Shown here one piece after another: positions 37,725 to 48,806 of a DNA stretch of 64,000 nt; positions within the stretch are counted from its first letter, which is position 1; every line of letters starts with the position of its first letter. The notes beneath the pieces were generated by a model. It was not told where the DNA came from, made no database searches, and saw only the letters and a list, made by a program, of their open reading frames with translations. Source of the stretch: Desarmillaria ectypa (taxonomy: Eukaryota; Basidiomycota; Agaricomycetes; Agaricales; Physalacriaceae); NCBI GenBank assembly GCA_030407005.1, contig JAUDYN010000004.1:3782001-3846000 (forward strand). Direction: 5' to 3'. Made by a program: the position numbers and the translations under genes.

Positions 37725-38387
37725 CCTTCTCTTCTCTGCCCCACGTATACTCCGCGCTGCCACCTAAATACATCGTTCCTCTCTTTATAGTTCATGCCAA
37801 AATAATCTTTCGTTCACGGTTTCAATATTTCAATGCATATTTTTGTTGTACTTATCTACCTAATGCCTACAGTTATTTTATACCTTATGTACTATAAATG
37901 GACCTCTATGATATAAAAAGCATGCATTCCTTCGCGAGCTATCTTTATGCAACTCCAACCATTCCTCTAGGTGCATGATGTCGAAGTTGAATCCATCCAT
38001 TTTTCCTCATATTGGGCAATGCATAACTTCGATGGATCAATGGTTTGTTCCGCTTGCGCTGTACAAGGGACTCCGGGCATAGCATTCGAAGTACAGTCAT
38101 TAGAAGATATTTATTACCGAAAAGATGAAGATCCCTCAGACAACCCGACTCTAAAGGGGGACGTATCAGGGAACCAAAGTTGATTTGATCAATGATACTT
38201 ACATTCTGGACAGCCTTTCGCGGATGTTCGCGCTCACTGCTATCTCCATCTTTGCTATTTGATGTATATAACACACGAACAAAAGATAACGGATGTCCGG
38301 TGACCTTACAACCAGGTCAATATCACATTGTCTCCAGGACCCAGGGGTGCTTCTCTGTATCCGACTTGCTGTGTTTCTATTTCATGA
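37725..38387. other. Intergenic, AT-rich
   Basis: 3' flank of the low-complexity gene; no supported feature. Confidence 0.5.
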
Positions 38388-38597
38388 TCAACTTATGATC
38401 AGCTCTTGTGATCGGGCGTGGAAATGCTGCGATTCTTCTAGTATCGCCTTCTGAGTCTGCGCATCGAGACGTGGAGTGAAGAAAGCAAAGGACGTAAACT
38501 AGACATAAGGTCAACGTACGGTATGTTCAAGAAGCGCCTGCGCATCGCCTCCGAGGAGGCCGTTGCGACCGCGATGAGGTAGAAGAGCACACAGCAC
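38388..38597 (-). CDS. Possible small two-exon gene, frame ambiguous
   Basis: A 78-nt exon (38597-38520) bounded by a good acceptor (TTTCTAG) and donor (GTACGT) joins over a 63 bp intron to 38456-38388. One frame gives LLGGDAQALLEHT joined to TQKAILEESQHFHARSQELIIS and stop. Another gives a membrane-helix-like CCVLFYLIAVATASSEAMRRR and stops at RRRY. The second could start from a Met-Ser-Ala-Trp exon near 38813. Both readings use the same splice sites, so the splice sites are the best-supported part; which frame is translated cannot be settled by eye. Confidence 0.3.
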
Positions 38598-39670
38598 CTA
38601 GAAATCATTAACATCAAAGAACAGAGTTCGAAAGATGCGATGACAGAAACAGCAGTATGAGCGGCTGGCAGTCGTAACACCGGTAGGCACGGAAACGTGG
38701 GAATGGATAGAGGAGAACAAAAAGAATTGTGGGAAGACAAGGATGAGGATTCTGAGGAAGAGAATCTCCCACAACACCCTACAGCACCATATCACTCCAT
38801 GCAGACATGTTCACAGAAATGCACGGCCACCCTCAAATACGCCAGAACAAGCCTAGATGAAGGGCGACAAATCAATGCCTCAGGTCTACGTCACATGCAG
38901 ATACCCCAGTAGAAACTAAGCTATTGAGTAGAGGTACTGGGAATGAGAGGGAAAGAAGGGCCTGAGGAGCAGTACGTCCACTATGCCTTAGTAGATATAC
39001 TTGCTGTTGTTCATCAAATGCGAAGTTAAAGAAAGAAAGAAAAGGCGCAGAAACGCAAGTGGCCCCAGTACCCTGAAATATTGCGCAGGTGGTCTACAGT
39101 ATAGCACGGTTCGTATTCCAGTTTCCTAGGGACAAAACTTTAGACGAACCAAGGAAGAACATTATGTAACCCAATAGGACTCGTTCGCTGAAGGTGACTG
39201 AGAACTATTGCGATTCATGATACAGCGGTAGCCTACGGAGAAGTTTAAAATCTCGGAATGAGTGCATGTATGCCCAGTCAGTGCAGTGATTGAAGTGACA
39301 GAATAGCCTTTTGTGGTGTAAGGGAAAACTTGAGTCAATGCCGGCGTCAGAACTTTCGGATTGGGCATCTTTCCCATGATATTAATGCCGACGCCGGCAT
39401 AAGCTGATGACAAAGAACTTTTGAGGCTTGGTCATCAATCCGCAATCCTGCGAGATTAAGGCTGAGAGTTGGTTTTCGTTTATGAAGCTCTGAAAATAGA
39501 TACCTGGCCATAAATTTCTAGCAATTAAATTACGTGACACACCTTAGTAGTCCACGTAATGAATTCTTTTAATCGGCCAAATATCGGGCCGAGCCAGTGC
39601 CGGCAGATTAATTCTAAACGGTAACGAATTCCCACAGCACTCTACGTTCTCCCACCATCTACTTTTCAAC
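38598..39670. other. Intergenic, about 1.1 kb
   Basis: No supported gene. The part before 39670 is the upstream region of the pinin gene. Confidence 0.45.
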
Positions 39671-40582
39671 ATGTCGACGGAAGAGTACGTGTTCATATGC
39701 TGCCTGTCTATGTCTTCTTTAACATTCTTCACTCAGACCAGAACCTACAGCGAAAGCCCGACCTCGTCTCGCAGCCCCCACCCGTCGGGGTATGTTCGGG
39801 TTGCTCGTGGGCACACTCAAAAAGGCGGAGAGAGAAGATAAAGAGCGCAATGCAAGCGAAGCAGTGTGTAAAAAACATCTCATTTACTGAACGTTATCTT
39901 ACTCGATGCCGAATTTTAGGCAAAAAAACGCATGAAACTGGAAGCACGGCTCCAGTCCAAACTGCGACGGGAGAACGACACTGTGCGTAAAGCCGAGGAC
40001 GCGCGCAAGGACAAATTGTCAGCAAATAGGAAGGAGGAGGAGCTACAGCTGCGAGATTCTGTCGTGAAATACCGCAGGAGCCGTCTGCCCATTTTGGCGA
40101 ACTTTCTCCTCACGTCAGATGTTATCCCCCAGGATCAAGACGAGGAACATACTCCTTCTTTCCCGAACCCCCTTTCGAATCCGCCTCGTAGTCACCCGCC
40201 GCCCCTTTACTATCTTCCTGCTATCCTCCTACCATCACAGGAAGCATTCATCTCAGCGCGTCGTACCGCCGTAAAAGATGCCGCTGAAGCAGAGTGGCAG
40301 GCGTTCCATGCTGAGCGCGCACAAGGCATCGAAGACGTAAAGGTACTGCGATTGAAGGTCGAAGAAGCGAAGAAATCCCAAGGTGAGCCTATGGATGAAG
40401 ATGGAAAGGATGCGGACAATAAGAGGGCGGAGGACAAGAAAGAAGATGAGGAGGAGAGAAAAGAAGGTGACGAGGAAACAAAAATGGATACGGATGAGCT
40501 GGAGGGTAAAAAGGATGACGGAGGGGAGAAGGAGAAGGAGGAGCCTATGCAGGCTGATGATGATGAGGCTGTGGAGTACTGA
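39671..40582 (+). CDS. PNN: Pinin/SDK/MemA domain protein
   Basis: A nuclear factor of the exon-junction/splicing machinery. Exons: 39671-39684, 39737-39863, 39920-40582, giving 267 residues. The conserved pinin core starts at RRGMFGLLVGTLKKAEREDKE, continues AKKRMKLEARLQSKLRREND, then KEEELQLRDSVVKYRRSRLP and LANFLLTSD, with PPLYYLPAILLPSQEAF after it. The first 110 residues are a long charged helix, probably a coiled coil. The last 70 residues are an acidic, lysine-rich repeat-like tail ending DDDEAVEY. The 14-nt first exon encodes MSTEE; its junction completes a Glu codon. Confidence 0.88.
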
Positions 40583-41419
40583 CGCGACGTTCGTGAGCTT
40601 TCTCTTCTTCGTACGGGATCGTTCTAACGGGTCGACAGGTATATAGCGTACGTCTACTTCTTCAACTCACCTTGCGTTGGCAGTGTATGTATCGTAATCG
40701 TTTCCCTTTCTTCTGTCTGGGTTAGTGAATGTCTATCCATCGGTATGTTGGATCATGCGATAACTCTGGAGGCAGCTGATCGGTATCCTAGTGTTATCTA
40801 TGTACCTTTATTCCGTTCTTTCCCTGAGTTGGCTGAGAATATAGTGGTACGCCTCCGTCTCTTTCCCCGTACCAGTCGCTGATGTCCGTGTTAGTGTATA
40901 TGATGCGTGCGTCGTTCGTCTTGCTTTAATCACTTTTGTTCGTAGTAGGCTACGTGATGTAACTAACCTTTGAATGAAATTACCTTCCCCGACCGACGGC
41001 CATAGGTGATCGTTCTCGTGGGTCCAGATGGGTTCAATCTTCACGTTTGTTCTCTTGCTCACGATTAAAGAGAAGCGGTGCTTCATTAGCTGTCGCGATG
41101 CCTCACGATGTGAATATACACAGAGGCAATAAGAGTCCATGGTCTTCTTTGCCTCTTCTTCCTATTTCCCCCATGATATCTGTTCTGGATGCTATGTGCG
41201 GAACTCGGGCGGCTCGCTACCATTGTACAAGCTACAGAGGAGCAATCGTCGACATGCATTCCAAGACAAAGCTATTGATTTTGATTAAGATCTGATGGAC
41301 GCTTACTTACTATAACCGGCCGCCTGTTGTTTTCCCTGGGCTAAGGTGCTAAAGGCCCAGGTTAACACTGCCCTCCATCTCCGTCTTTCTTTTCCTTTAC
41401 TGCCCTTTCTCGCTGCCAA
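40583..41419. other. Intergenic, about 0.8 kb
   Basis: 3' flank of pinin followed by the old promoter region of the decayed membrane protein. No coding frame is convincing. Confidence 0.5.
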
Positions 41420-42966
41420 ATGACCGGCGGTCTGATATTGCTAGACGACGTGGCCTTCTCGTTTAACTTCAGTCCCAGCTTTGTTTGGGGCGGTGGTCAT
41501 GGACGACTATCATATCAGAATTAGTATTCCTCTTAGGCGAAGAATAGTGCCGCAAGTACCTTGATGGAACCTTCACAGTTAAATTCGAAGGTGCTTCCGT
41601 CTCCCTTTGACGAAATGAAAGATATTGCATACTTTAACAGGTATTTCAATCGCTTTCACTGGTAGCACTCATGGCACGCCGCACAAACAGAATTTCTGTG
41701 TCCATCGATGGAGCGGATGCCTATGTCGCTTCGTGCCCCTCTCAGGGAGAGTATATGCAGTGGTATATATCGCCGACCCTGGAAGAAGGCGATCATGCCA
41801 TTACTCCTACAGAGATGGACAATACCGACGTGGACTATGCGACCGTTGGTGTCGGCAATCAGACAACTGCTCTAGGTAAAAACATACTGGTGGATGATAC
41901 CAGTAATAGTGTCATCTGGACCGGAGACTGGCAGACAATACGAATACCCGCATATCACAAAGATTTACGTCGACAACCACCCGCTTGGGAATTCTATGAA
42001 GAACAGTAGAACTGTTGGGGAATCTTTTTTTTCTTTCCAGTTTATAGGTCAGCTCAGATCACATTTTGAGGTCCTTATAGCTTAATACTGTTGACAGGGA
42101 CGAACGTATCTGAGTTCAGGATCCAGGGGAATTCTATAGTCGGAGTCATCTCTGCTGATTTCAGCGTAGATGAAGAGAAAACCAGTACGCGTTCTGGTAA
42201 TGACATAGCCACCACGATGTTCTTTTTGTCTCCGATCCTCAATTCTGGAATCCGCACGCTTATCATGGACATCACAGAGGTCGCTGGTGACCAGTCGCTC
42301 ATGCTAGATTATATCACCTATCCTGACCAGGTGTCCAACGGCAATAGCTCGTCGTCATCTTCAAGTAGTAGTGGCTCCTCCAGCCCGAATTCACCTTCTG
42401 GCTCCTCCTCGTCTTATTCATGACCAAAAAGGACCCCCTCTTCAAAGGCATTATTGGAGGCGCGGTGGGTAGTGGCATTGCTTTACTCCTGATAATAGGC
42501 GCTCTGTTTTGGTGGCGAGGAAAAAAAACAAGCTTATCATAAGGCTGATTTGATAAGCTTGTCTGGACCGTTTATTTGTTCGTTTTCCAATGCTTACTTT
42601 CTTTCAAGAACACCCCAGACCAAGTTGTTCTTCGCCAGGCTGAATCGTCTGTTCTGACGCCCTCTACAACCGGGAAGAATTTGATTTGGCCGCAAACTGG
42701 AGGCACTCGGTTGCGGGATCCACATCGACTGTCGGCTCCTCATCTATGTCCCCTTCATCAACCTCTCTTTCCCGACCCCAGGCTGCCTCCGAGAATCAAG
42801 CTGACATCAGACGCTGACTAGATGACATTAAAAGTTTGATAGCGCAGGTGGAGCAACCGTCGAATAAAGCGGCACAGATACAGGAGCTGCAGAAACGAAT
42901 TGAGATGTTGACTGAGGAGAACGCATGGTTGATGGGGGGACCCACCTCCGGCGTACCAAGACTGAA
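41420..42966 (+). pseudogene. Decayed mucin-like single-pass membrane protein gene
   Basis: All parts of a common mushroom surface-protein type are present in order but not in one frame. They are an N-terminal beta-rich block (MTGGLILLDDVAFSFNFSP), GISIAFTGSTHG, then RISVSIDGADAY...QWYISPTLEEGDH and DYATVGVG, NILVDDTSNSVIWTGDW, TVGESFFSFQFIG, RTLIMDITE, a Ser-rich stalk, a membrane helix IIGGAVGSGIALLLIIGALFWW, and a cytosolic tail with VGSSSMSPSSTSLS and a coiled coil (KAAQIQELQKRIEMLTEE). One-base shifts are needed near 41685, 41945 and 42418. An in-frame TGA near 42815 breaks RR-LDDIKSLIAQV. Splice sites near 41590 and 42030 still look normal. Several independent lesions make this a pseudogene. 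Confidence 0.75.
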
Positions 42967-44512
42967 GAGTCGGAGCTGGTTCCGATATTGCATTCCTTTG
43001 CATCACAATCCTTTCTTTATCGTCTTATATGCTTCTAATGTATTTAAGCTTGAGGGGGACAGGTCATCCCTTATGCAGCCAGTGCTACGCCAGATCGCTA
43101 TTTCGAGCAAAAAAAAACCTTTCCTTGCTGCTGCCGTGGACCTCATTACCAGGTTTTCCGTCCATTTCACTGGGTTTTATAAGCATTTAAACTAGCATGT
43201 GAGTATGTTACGAGGCTTTTATTTCTCTTGTACGGGTCATGAGGATGGCAGGCATGCGCAACCGACACATGGTCCTAGATGAAAAAACCGCGATTTTGTT
43301 TCTCTTTTCTAGTCGTTTCTTCTGGTTTAAATCCTGTTGGCAAGCTCGGTGACTTCAAATTTGAAGAAGCCATGGGGGTTGCGTGTGCTAACTGGTGCCT
43401 ACCACAAAATGAATGAGTGTATAGTGAAGGAAATTGTAGCTGAAATTTATCCATAGCATCAATGATGTATACATGAGGAGGATACTTGTGGCACTCTGGA
43501 AGCAAGCCTAGCAAGTGTCGCCGTGGCAAGTAACTCGGACTTCTCGGACCGGTGACAAATAACTTTTGCCGGGAGATTCACGGTTTCTCCAGTCTCATGC
43601 TCGTATCAAGTTGTACGTGTGGTGACTGGCCCCACTTTTCCTTGTCCGCAGGTAACTCGAGGCTTTAGTTTGCAACTCGGACATTGAGTTATAGTCTCGA
43701 GAAGCCAACAAGACATAAATATGTACAGTCAGCAACAAGTACACCGAGCCTTTTCATCGGCAGACGGAAAAATTTCAATCATACCGAAATGATCACGTAA
43801 CCAAAAGAAACTAATCCCGAAATTGGAAAAATGGCAGGCAAGGTCAGTTTCAGGACGAGTTTCCTATCAAGTTTTGTGATTTTCCAGTACACCTAAAATT
43901 CTTCCATTTGCGGTGTGGCAATTACTGAACTGTAAATCTTGACGCGTAACACATTCTCACAGGCAGAAACTAGCAAGCTACCTGACACAAGTGCCAACTT
44001 TTTTTTATAAACCACGCAGTAGTAGCAGCCGCGGTATGTCGCTAGTTCTCTAGAGTTGATGTTTACTGAGTCCCACTTAGGCGCGATACAGACCAAACTT
44101 GCTGAAGGGGACAGAAATCTTCGGAGGTCAAGTCCTCATTATCGGTCGCTTGTGCATCCCAGTCGGATGCAGGGTACACTGCAAGTTCCTATGTTTATGG
44201 TTGATCGTCCCTCCATCCTGTTGTAAGTTCTCAATGTCAAGACTGTTTAAACACCCCCTTCCGTCGCTCCAAGTAAAGATTGGAAGGAGAAAATAACACG
44301 AGGACGCGATTCTTCAAGAAGAACTCCGCTGGCTGACTGTCATTGAAATTTTGTGTTCATGCACATTTCGGTAAAACGGACTTCTCTAAACTTGCGCCAA
44401 GTGAGCTTAGAGGTTTCGCTGTAACTTCACCCGGGCGAAATAAAAGGCGACGCATCCTAGTTGAACATAACTAACATCCTTCGACCAACACCTCGACTGT
44501 CTCTGTGCTATC
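42967..44512. other. Intergenic, about 1.5 kb
   Basis: No supported gene. At 43831 a short MAGK exon with a GT donor is followed after a 47 bp gap by YT and a stop, which is too little to call. The right end is the promoter of the monooxygenase. Confidence 0.45.
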
Positions 44513-46110
44513 ATGGCTGAATATCTGGACCGTGAACCACTCTCTGGCATAGACATTCTGATTGTTGGTGGGTTAAGCTCAGTACATGGCTGTCCTCTAT
44601 TCATCACCACTCGCAGGCGGAGGTCTTGGTGGCTTGTCTGCTGCTATCGAATGTTATCGCAAAGGTCACAACGTCCGTGTCGTCGAACGTCGACCTGGTC
44701 TTGATCCCTTTGGTAGGTGCCATGCTATGGGATTTCAAATCTTAGAATGACCACTTCCTTCAGGTGACATGCTCGTTATTCAGAACAGCGTGATTCGTAC
44801 AATGCGCAAGTGGCCTGGGTTCGTTGAGAAGCTTATCCAGAACGATTTTGGGACCGACCTGCACATGTACAATTTCGACGGGACTCTGATTGGGGTTTTC
44901 CCTTTGGCCGAATTTGACGCCGATATCGGAGAGCGCGCTGTTGCTCTTAGTCGCCATGAAGTGCATCGGACGTTGCATGACTATGCTACGGCACTCAATA
45001 TACCCATTGTGCATGGGATTAGTGTTGAGGGCTATTCAGAGACTGCCGACAAGGGTTTTGCTGTTCTTGGAGATGGGAGCAGGCTTGAGGCAGACTTTAT
45101 CATTGCAGCAGATGGTGTTGGAGGGAAGGGATGGAACATAATCAATGGTAAGAAGGAACAACCCGTTAGTAGCGGATACGCTGTGTACCGCGCGTCTTTC
45201 CCGCTCGAACATGCATTGAAGGATCCGGAACTCGCTAAAGTGTTTGGAAGTCAAGGACCGTATGCGACCATGTACATCGGCCATAACACACATGTAGTCA
45301 CTGGCAAAAACAAGACCAGCGTTTGCTTTCTGATGACTTATCTGGTACTTTCATTTCACTTTTATTTTCTCTGTGACCCCCTGCTGATGACGGATTTATA
45401 CCAGGACAGTGACAATGCAACTGTGAATTCGTCAAAGATACAGAGTTCTGACCGTGCCCTTCAACATGTGAAAGGCTGGAGTCCGTTTGTCGCAGCCATG
45501 ATCAATGCGATACCTAACAAGGAAGTCGTCGACTGGAAGCTCTTGTGGCGTAATCCCCAGCCTAAGTGGGTTTCTCCTATGGGTCGTATCGCCCAAATCG
45601 GAGATGCCGCCCACGCTCTTCTTCCTACTAGTGCCAGCGGGGCGACCGTGGCCATAGAGGATGGTATCGCTCTCGCAGCTTGTCTTCACATCGGTGGAAG
45701 GAACAACATTCCCTTGGCTGCACGGGTCTACAACAAGCTCCGGTGCGTCAATTTTTCTGTCCGTATTTTTCAAGGTCTGATACGATTCTATACTCAGGTT
45801 TGAGCGTGTCTCTTGTGCGCAAAGAATGGGATTAAAGACGCGTGAAAAGTTGCATAACACAAATTTGGAACTTATGTTGCAAAATCCTCAAGCGTTCAGT
45901 AAGATGGTCGGCACCTGGTTGTTAAAGCATGATTCGGAGAAGTACGCTTATGATAATTATGCCGCGTGTGCAAAACATGTCATGGAGGGTACATCGTTTA
46001 CGAACACCAACATTCCTCCGGGATACACCTACGAACCGTGGACGGTTGAAGATCTTCTGGGAGCAGTAAGAGAGGGGGAAGAGATCCGTGACGCTGGTGA
46101 TTGGAGCTGA
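44513..46110 (+). CDS. FAD-dependent monooxygenase (salicylate hydroxylase-like)
   Basis: A flavoprotein that hydroxylates small, often aromatic, substrates with NAD(P)H and oxygen. Exons: 44513-44567, 44617-44712, 44764-45344, 45405-45742, 45798-46110. The dinucleotide-binding motif is split by the first intron and reads DILIVG-GGLGGLSAA. The acidic end of the second strand is VVERRPGLDPFG. The DG motif is IIAADGVG, and the FAD-ribose motif is RIAQIGDAAHALLPTSASGATVAIEDG. The C-terminal helices (MGLKTREKLHN, DNYAACAKHVM, VEDLLGAVREGEEIRD) close the fold. No membrane segment. The intron at 45345-45404 is 60 bp with no stop, so a retained form would stay in frame. The substrate cannot be told; there is no adjacent biosynthetic cluster. 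Confidence 0.88.
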
Positions 46111-46786
46111 TTCTTGGGCTTATGCTACGATGTAGATCATAGAGAACATTCGTGTCGCCACTGTCGCGTACCGTAACCATCGCATCAGTCTTATTGCTTG
46201 AATTGAATTCGGGAGTTTGTGGTGCACACTGTAGATGGTAGTATCTGATCTGATGCTTGGTTGGTCACTTCCGACTTGCTTCCAAATACCGCGATTCGGA
46301 CCGGTTCTACATGTCTTTTGGAATACTGTAAATCATACTATCTCTGGTAGAGTGTAGACGCTGGTCATTCGGGAAGAGAGCGTGGTGGACTCGAAAGATA
46401 GGTATATTCTGTCGTACATCCTGTTGTACAGCGTAGAGACACCGGGGGGGGGGGAAGAGAGTCAAGTAACAGTAGGTACGAAATGTAAAGTAAGTAGTAA
46501 ATACGTATAAATAAGAAGTGGAGTTAAAGCCGGGAAATCGAACCGTCAATAATCTCATGTAGTGTTCACAGCAGAGGAGTACAGGCGCAGAAGCCGGAAA
46601 AGTCCATGCCGACTTGCCGAAAACGGGGATTTGCACGGGACCGTGGTTCGGACGCGTTGTGATCTTCTATTGTCACTTCCAATACAAAGTACTGCCGGCC
46701 TCATGTTTTCCTCATTCATTGTCAATTATTAGGTATACCTATCTACCCGGTATCAGATTTTATCTCATCTTTTCCCTTTAGCAACG
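46111..46786. other. Intergenic, with a G-run
   Basis: 3' flank of the monooxygenase and promoter of the NADAR gene. A run of about ten G residues lies near 46445. No coding sequence. Confidence 0.5.
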
Positions 46787-48358
46787 ATGGGCCAGTCATC
46801 GTCAAGGCAGAGGGGATTCTACCCTCCACCTCCACCTTTTGCACCCACATACGGCTATGGATACGCCCCTGCTCCAGCGTACGCTCCCGCCCCCGTATAT
46901 GGCCATATTCTACCCCAGCAAACGGTCTTTATGCCACGTTCTGCTTCAGATGGCACTAGGAGGAGTCGAAGGAGGCACCATTCATCTCGCAAGAGAAGGC
47001 ACGATGAGTATCACGACCATGGTGCGTCGGCTTAGTGGTATTTATTCAATGTTATCTAATGTGCTATCAGCTCCCGATCCCGTGATTCGTGCGTCGTCTC
47101 TGCGTATCCTGATACCGGTCATGATTGACATATCATCCCAGCTTCCAGAGCAGGCACTGAGATTCATGGTCAGTTTATTTCTGATCATAAATAATAAAAT
47201 CACAGATAATTTTACCCAGTACACAACGAAAGAGTGCAACCTGGACCAAGTATTCTGAGGCGCTCGACTGGTACGCCTTATCCGAGTGGTGCCCCACTAC
47301 TAGAAGACGATTCAAGTGAATCAGAACATGACCACCAGCTAGCTGACCTTATCACACCCATGTCTCCAGCACCGCCAGCGGCATACGGCCCTCCACCGCG
47401 CCCTGGTGCTCCCCCACAGCAGCATCGCAACCCGCTACCAGAGCCACCTCGCGACCTCTACGCCTCATCTCCCTACAACGCTATCCTCGACCTTCCCCAA
47501 ACAACAGCCCTTCTAACAGCCAGCTTCTCAAGAGATCTCCCTCAGAAACCAAAAGGTATATTCGGGAAAAGCAAAGGTCTTCTACGATCGCTATCGTCCA
47601 AGAAGAAGGAGGAGCCGCGGATACATTTCGTCCCCGTGAATGTGGGGGTTAATAGTTACCGCCCCCGTGTTGATGCTGGGCCTTCGGTCCTGAATCGATC
47701 CATGGCACCGTCGTCGTCTGGCTCGATATCAGCGGCTCCGCCACCCGCCGCAATGAGTGCGGCTTCCGCTCCTCCTCCAATCGTACAAATGCCTGTACCG
47801 GAAACCGCTGAGCCTCCCCCACCAGTGATCCCAGAACCCCGTCCCGGTGTCCCACCTTCCGTCATACGAATCACCTTCGATAACGAATATCGAGACTTTT
47901 GCAATCACTCCTTCCATCGCGTTATGTACAACAACCAGACGTATGACACCGCCATGCATCTCTTCGAAGCCATGAAGTTCCTCCCCGACAACCCCCAGAT
48001 AGCAGACAACATCCGACTGTGCAGGAACATCGGAGACGTCTTTCCCTTGTCAGCCAGTTTTGCGCAGTATCAGCGATCAGATTGGGGTGACGTACATAAA
48101 ACAATCGTACGTGGATTCGTATCAGTGGGCCATCTCAGCTAACTTGTTCTATAGCTGGAAGAAGTCCTTTACCACAAGTACGGACAAAATCCAGACGTCC
48201 GGAATCTCCTTCTGAGTACCGGTTCTGCAGAATTGGTATACTCCGATCCGAACGACTCTTACTGGAGCGAAGGACCTGACGGTCAGGGTCAGAATCACCT
48301 GGGCAAGGCTCTCATGCGTGTCCGAGAACGACTGAAAGCGATGGGCTACAAGAGATGA
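46787..48358 (+). CDS. NADAR (YbiA/DUF1768) domain protein with proline-rich N-terminus
   Basis: Exons: 46787-47021, 47220-48106, 48155-48358; 441 residues. The N-terminal part is Pro/Tyr-rich (YPPPPPFAPTYGYGYAPAPAY), then basic (RRSRRRHHSSRKRRHDEYHDH) and Pro-rich again. The NADAR domain fills the last 150 residues: RITFDNEYRDFCNHSFHRV, AMHLFEAMKFL, then an LEEVLYHKYGQNPDVRNLLL helix and the signature VYSDPNDSYWSEG...GQNHLGKALMRVRERL. NADAR domains occur in N-glycosidases that act on riboflavin-pathway intermediates (YbiA) and in ADP-ribose/NAD-related enzymes. The signature Glu, Trp and Asn-His-Leu-Gly are present. The proline-rich extension suggests recruitment to SH3/WW partners, an inference. 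The 198 bp first intron is longer than usual. Confidence 0.85.
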
Positions 48359-48806
48359 AGTTCCTTCCCTCTTTGCTGTCATTTGTTATGTGTCGCTTTC
48401 TTGTTTGTTTTTTTTTTTTGCCATGCTTTGACGAGTTATAACCCCTCCTTCAATTAGTTAGGCCGAGTTAGGATCTTATGTACGTGATGCTTACATTTCC
48501 TACAATCATTCAATCGAGATTCGTGATTCTAAGATTTTCAGATGTGTTTTTACCATTAGACTACTTACGGGGATATCGTACCACTAACCGTCACGATCAA
48601 TGCTTGCAGTGGGTTCAGTCATACCATTACTCTGAGCGTCGGACGTGTCGGACTGAAATTTCTGATTATCAACTTTCAACAGTTTCCGCGCTCCCCCCAC
48701 GGGAGAAGATTAACTACTTAGTGTCAGTGTCGGTGACAGCCAACTGGCATTTACGCCGGCGGTTGCCACTATAGTACCCAAGAATTTGCTTCCAGTTAAG
48801 AGCGCA
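48359..48806. other. Intergenic between convergent genes
   Basis: 3' flanks of the NADAR and La-related genes. A T-run (48408-48419) follows the NADAR stop. No feature supported. Confidence 0.5.

Noticed and set aside
37945..38274. 109-codon minus-strand frame
   Set aside because: No ATG, no recognisable motifs, and it overlaps AT-rich flanking DNA.
43275..43529. 84-codon minus-strand frame
   Set aside because: It lacks an ATG start and splice partners, although parts look protein-like.
43831..43900. Apparent MAGK first exon with GT donor
   Set aside because: The next exon would end after two codons; no longer model could be built.
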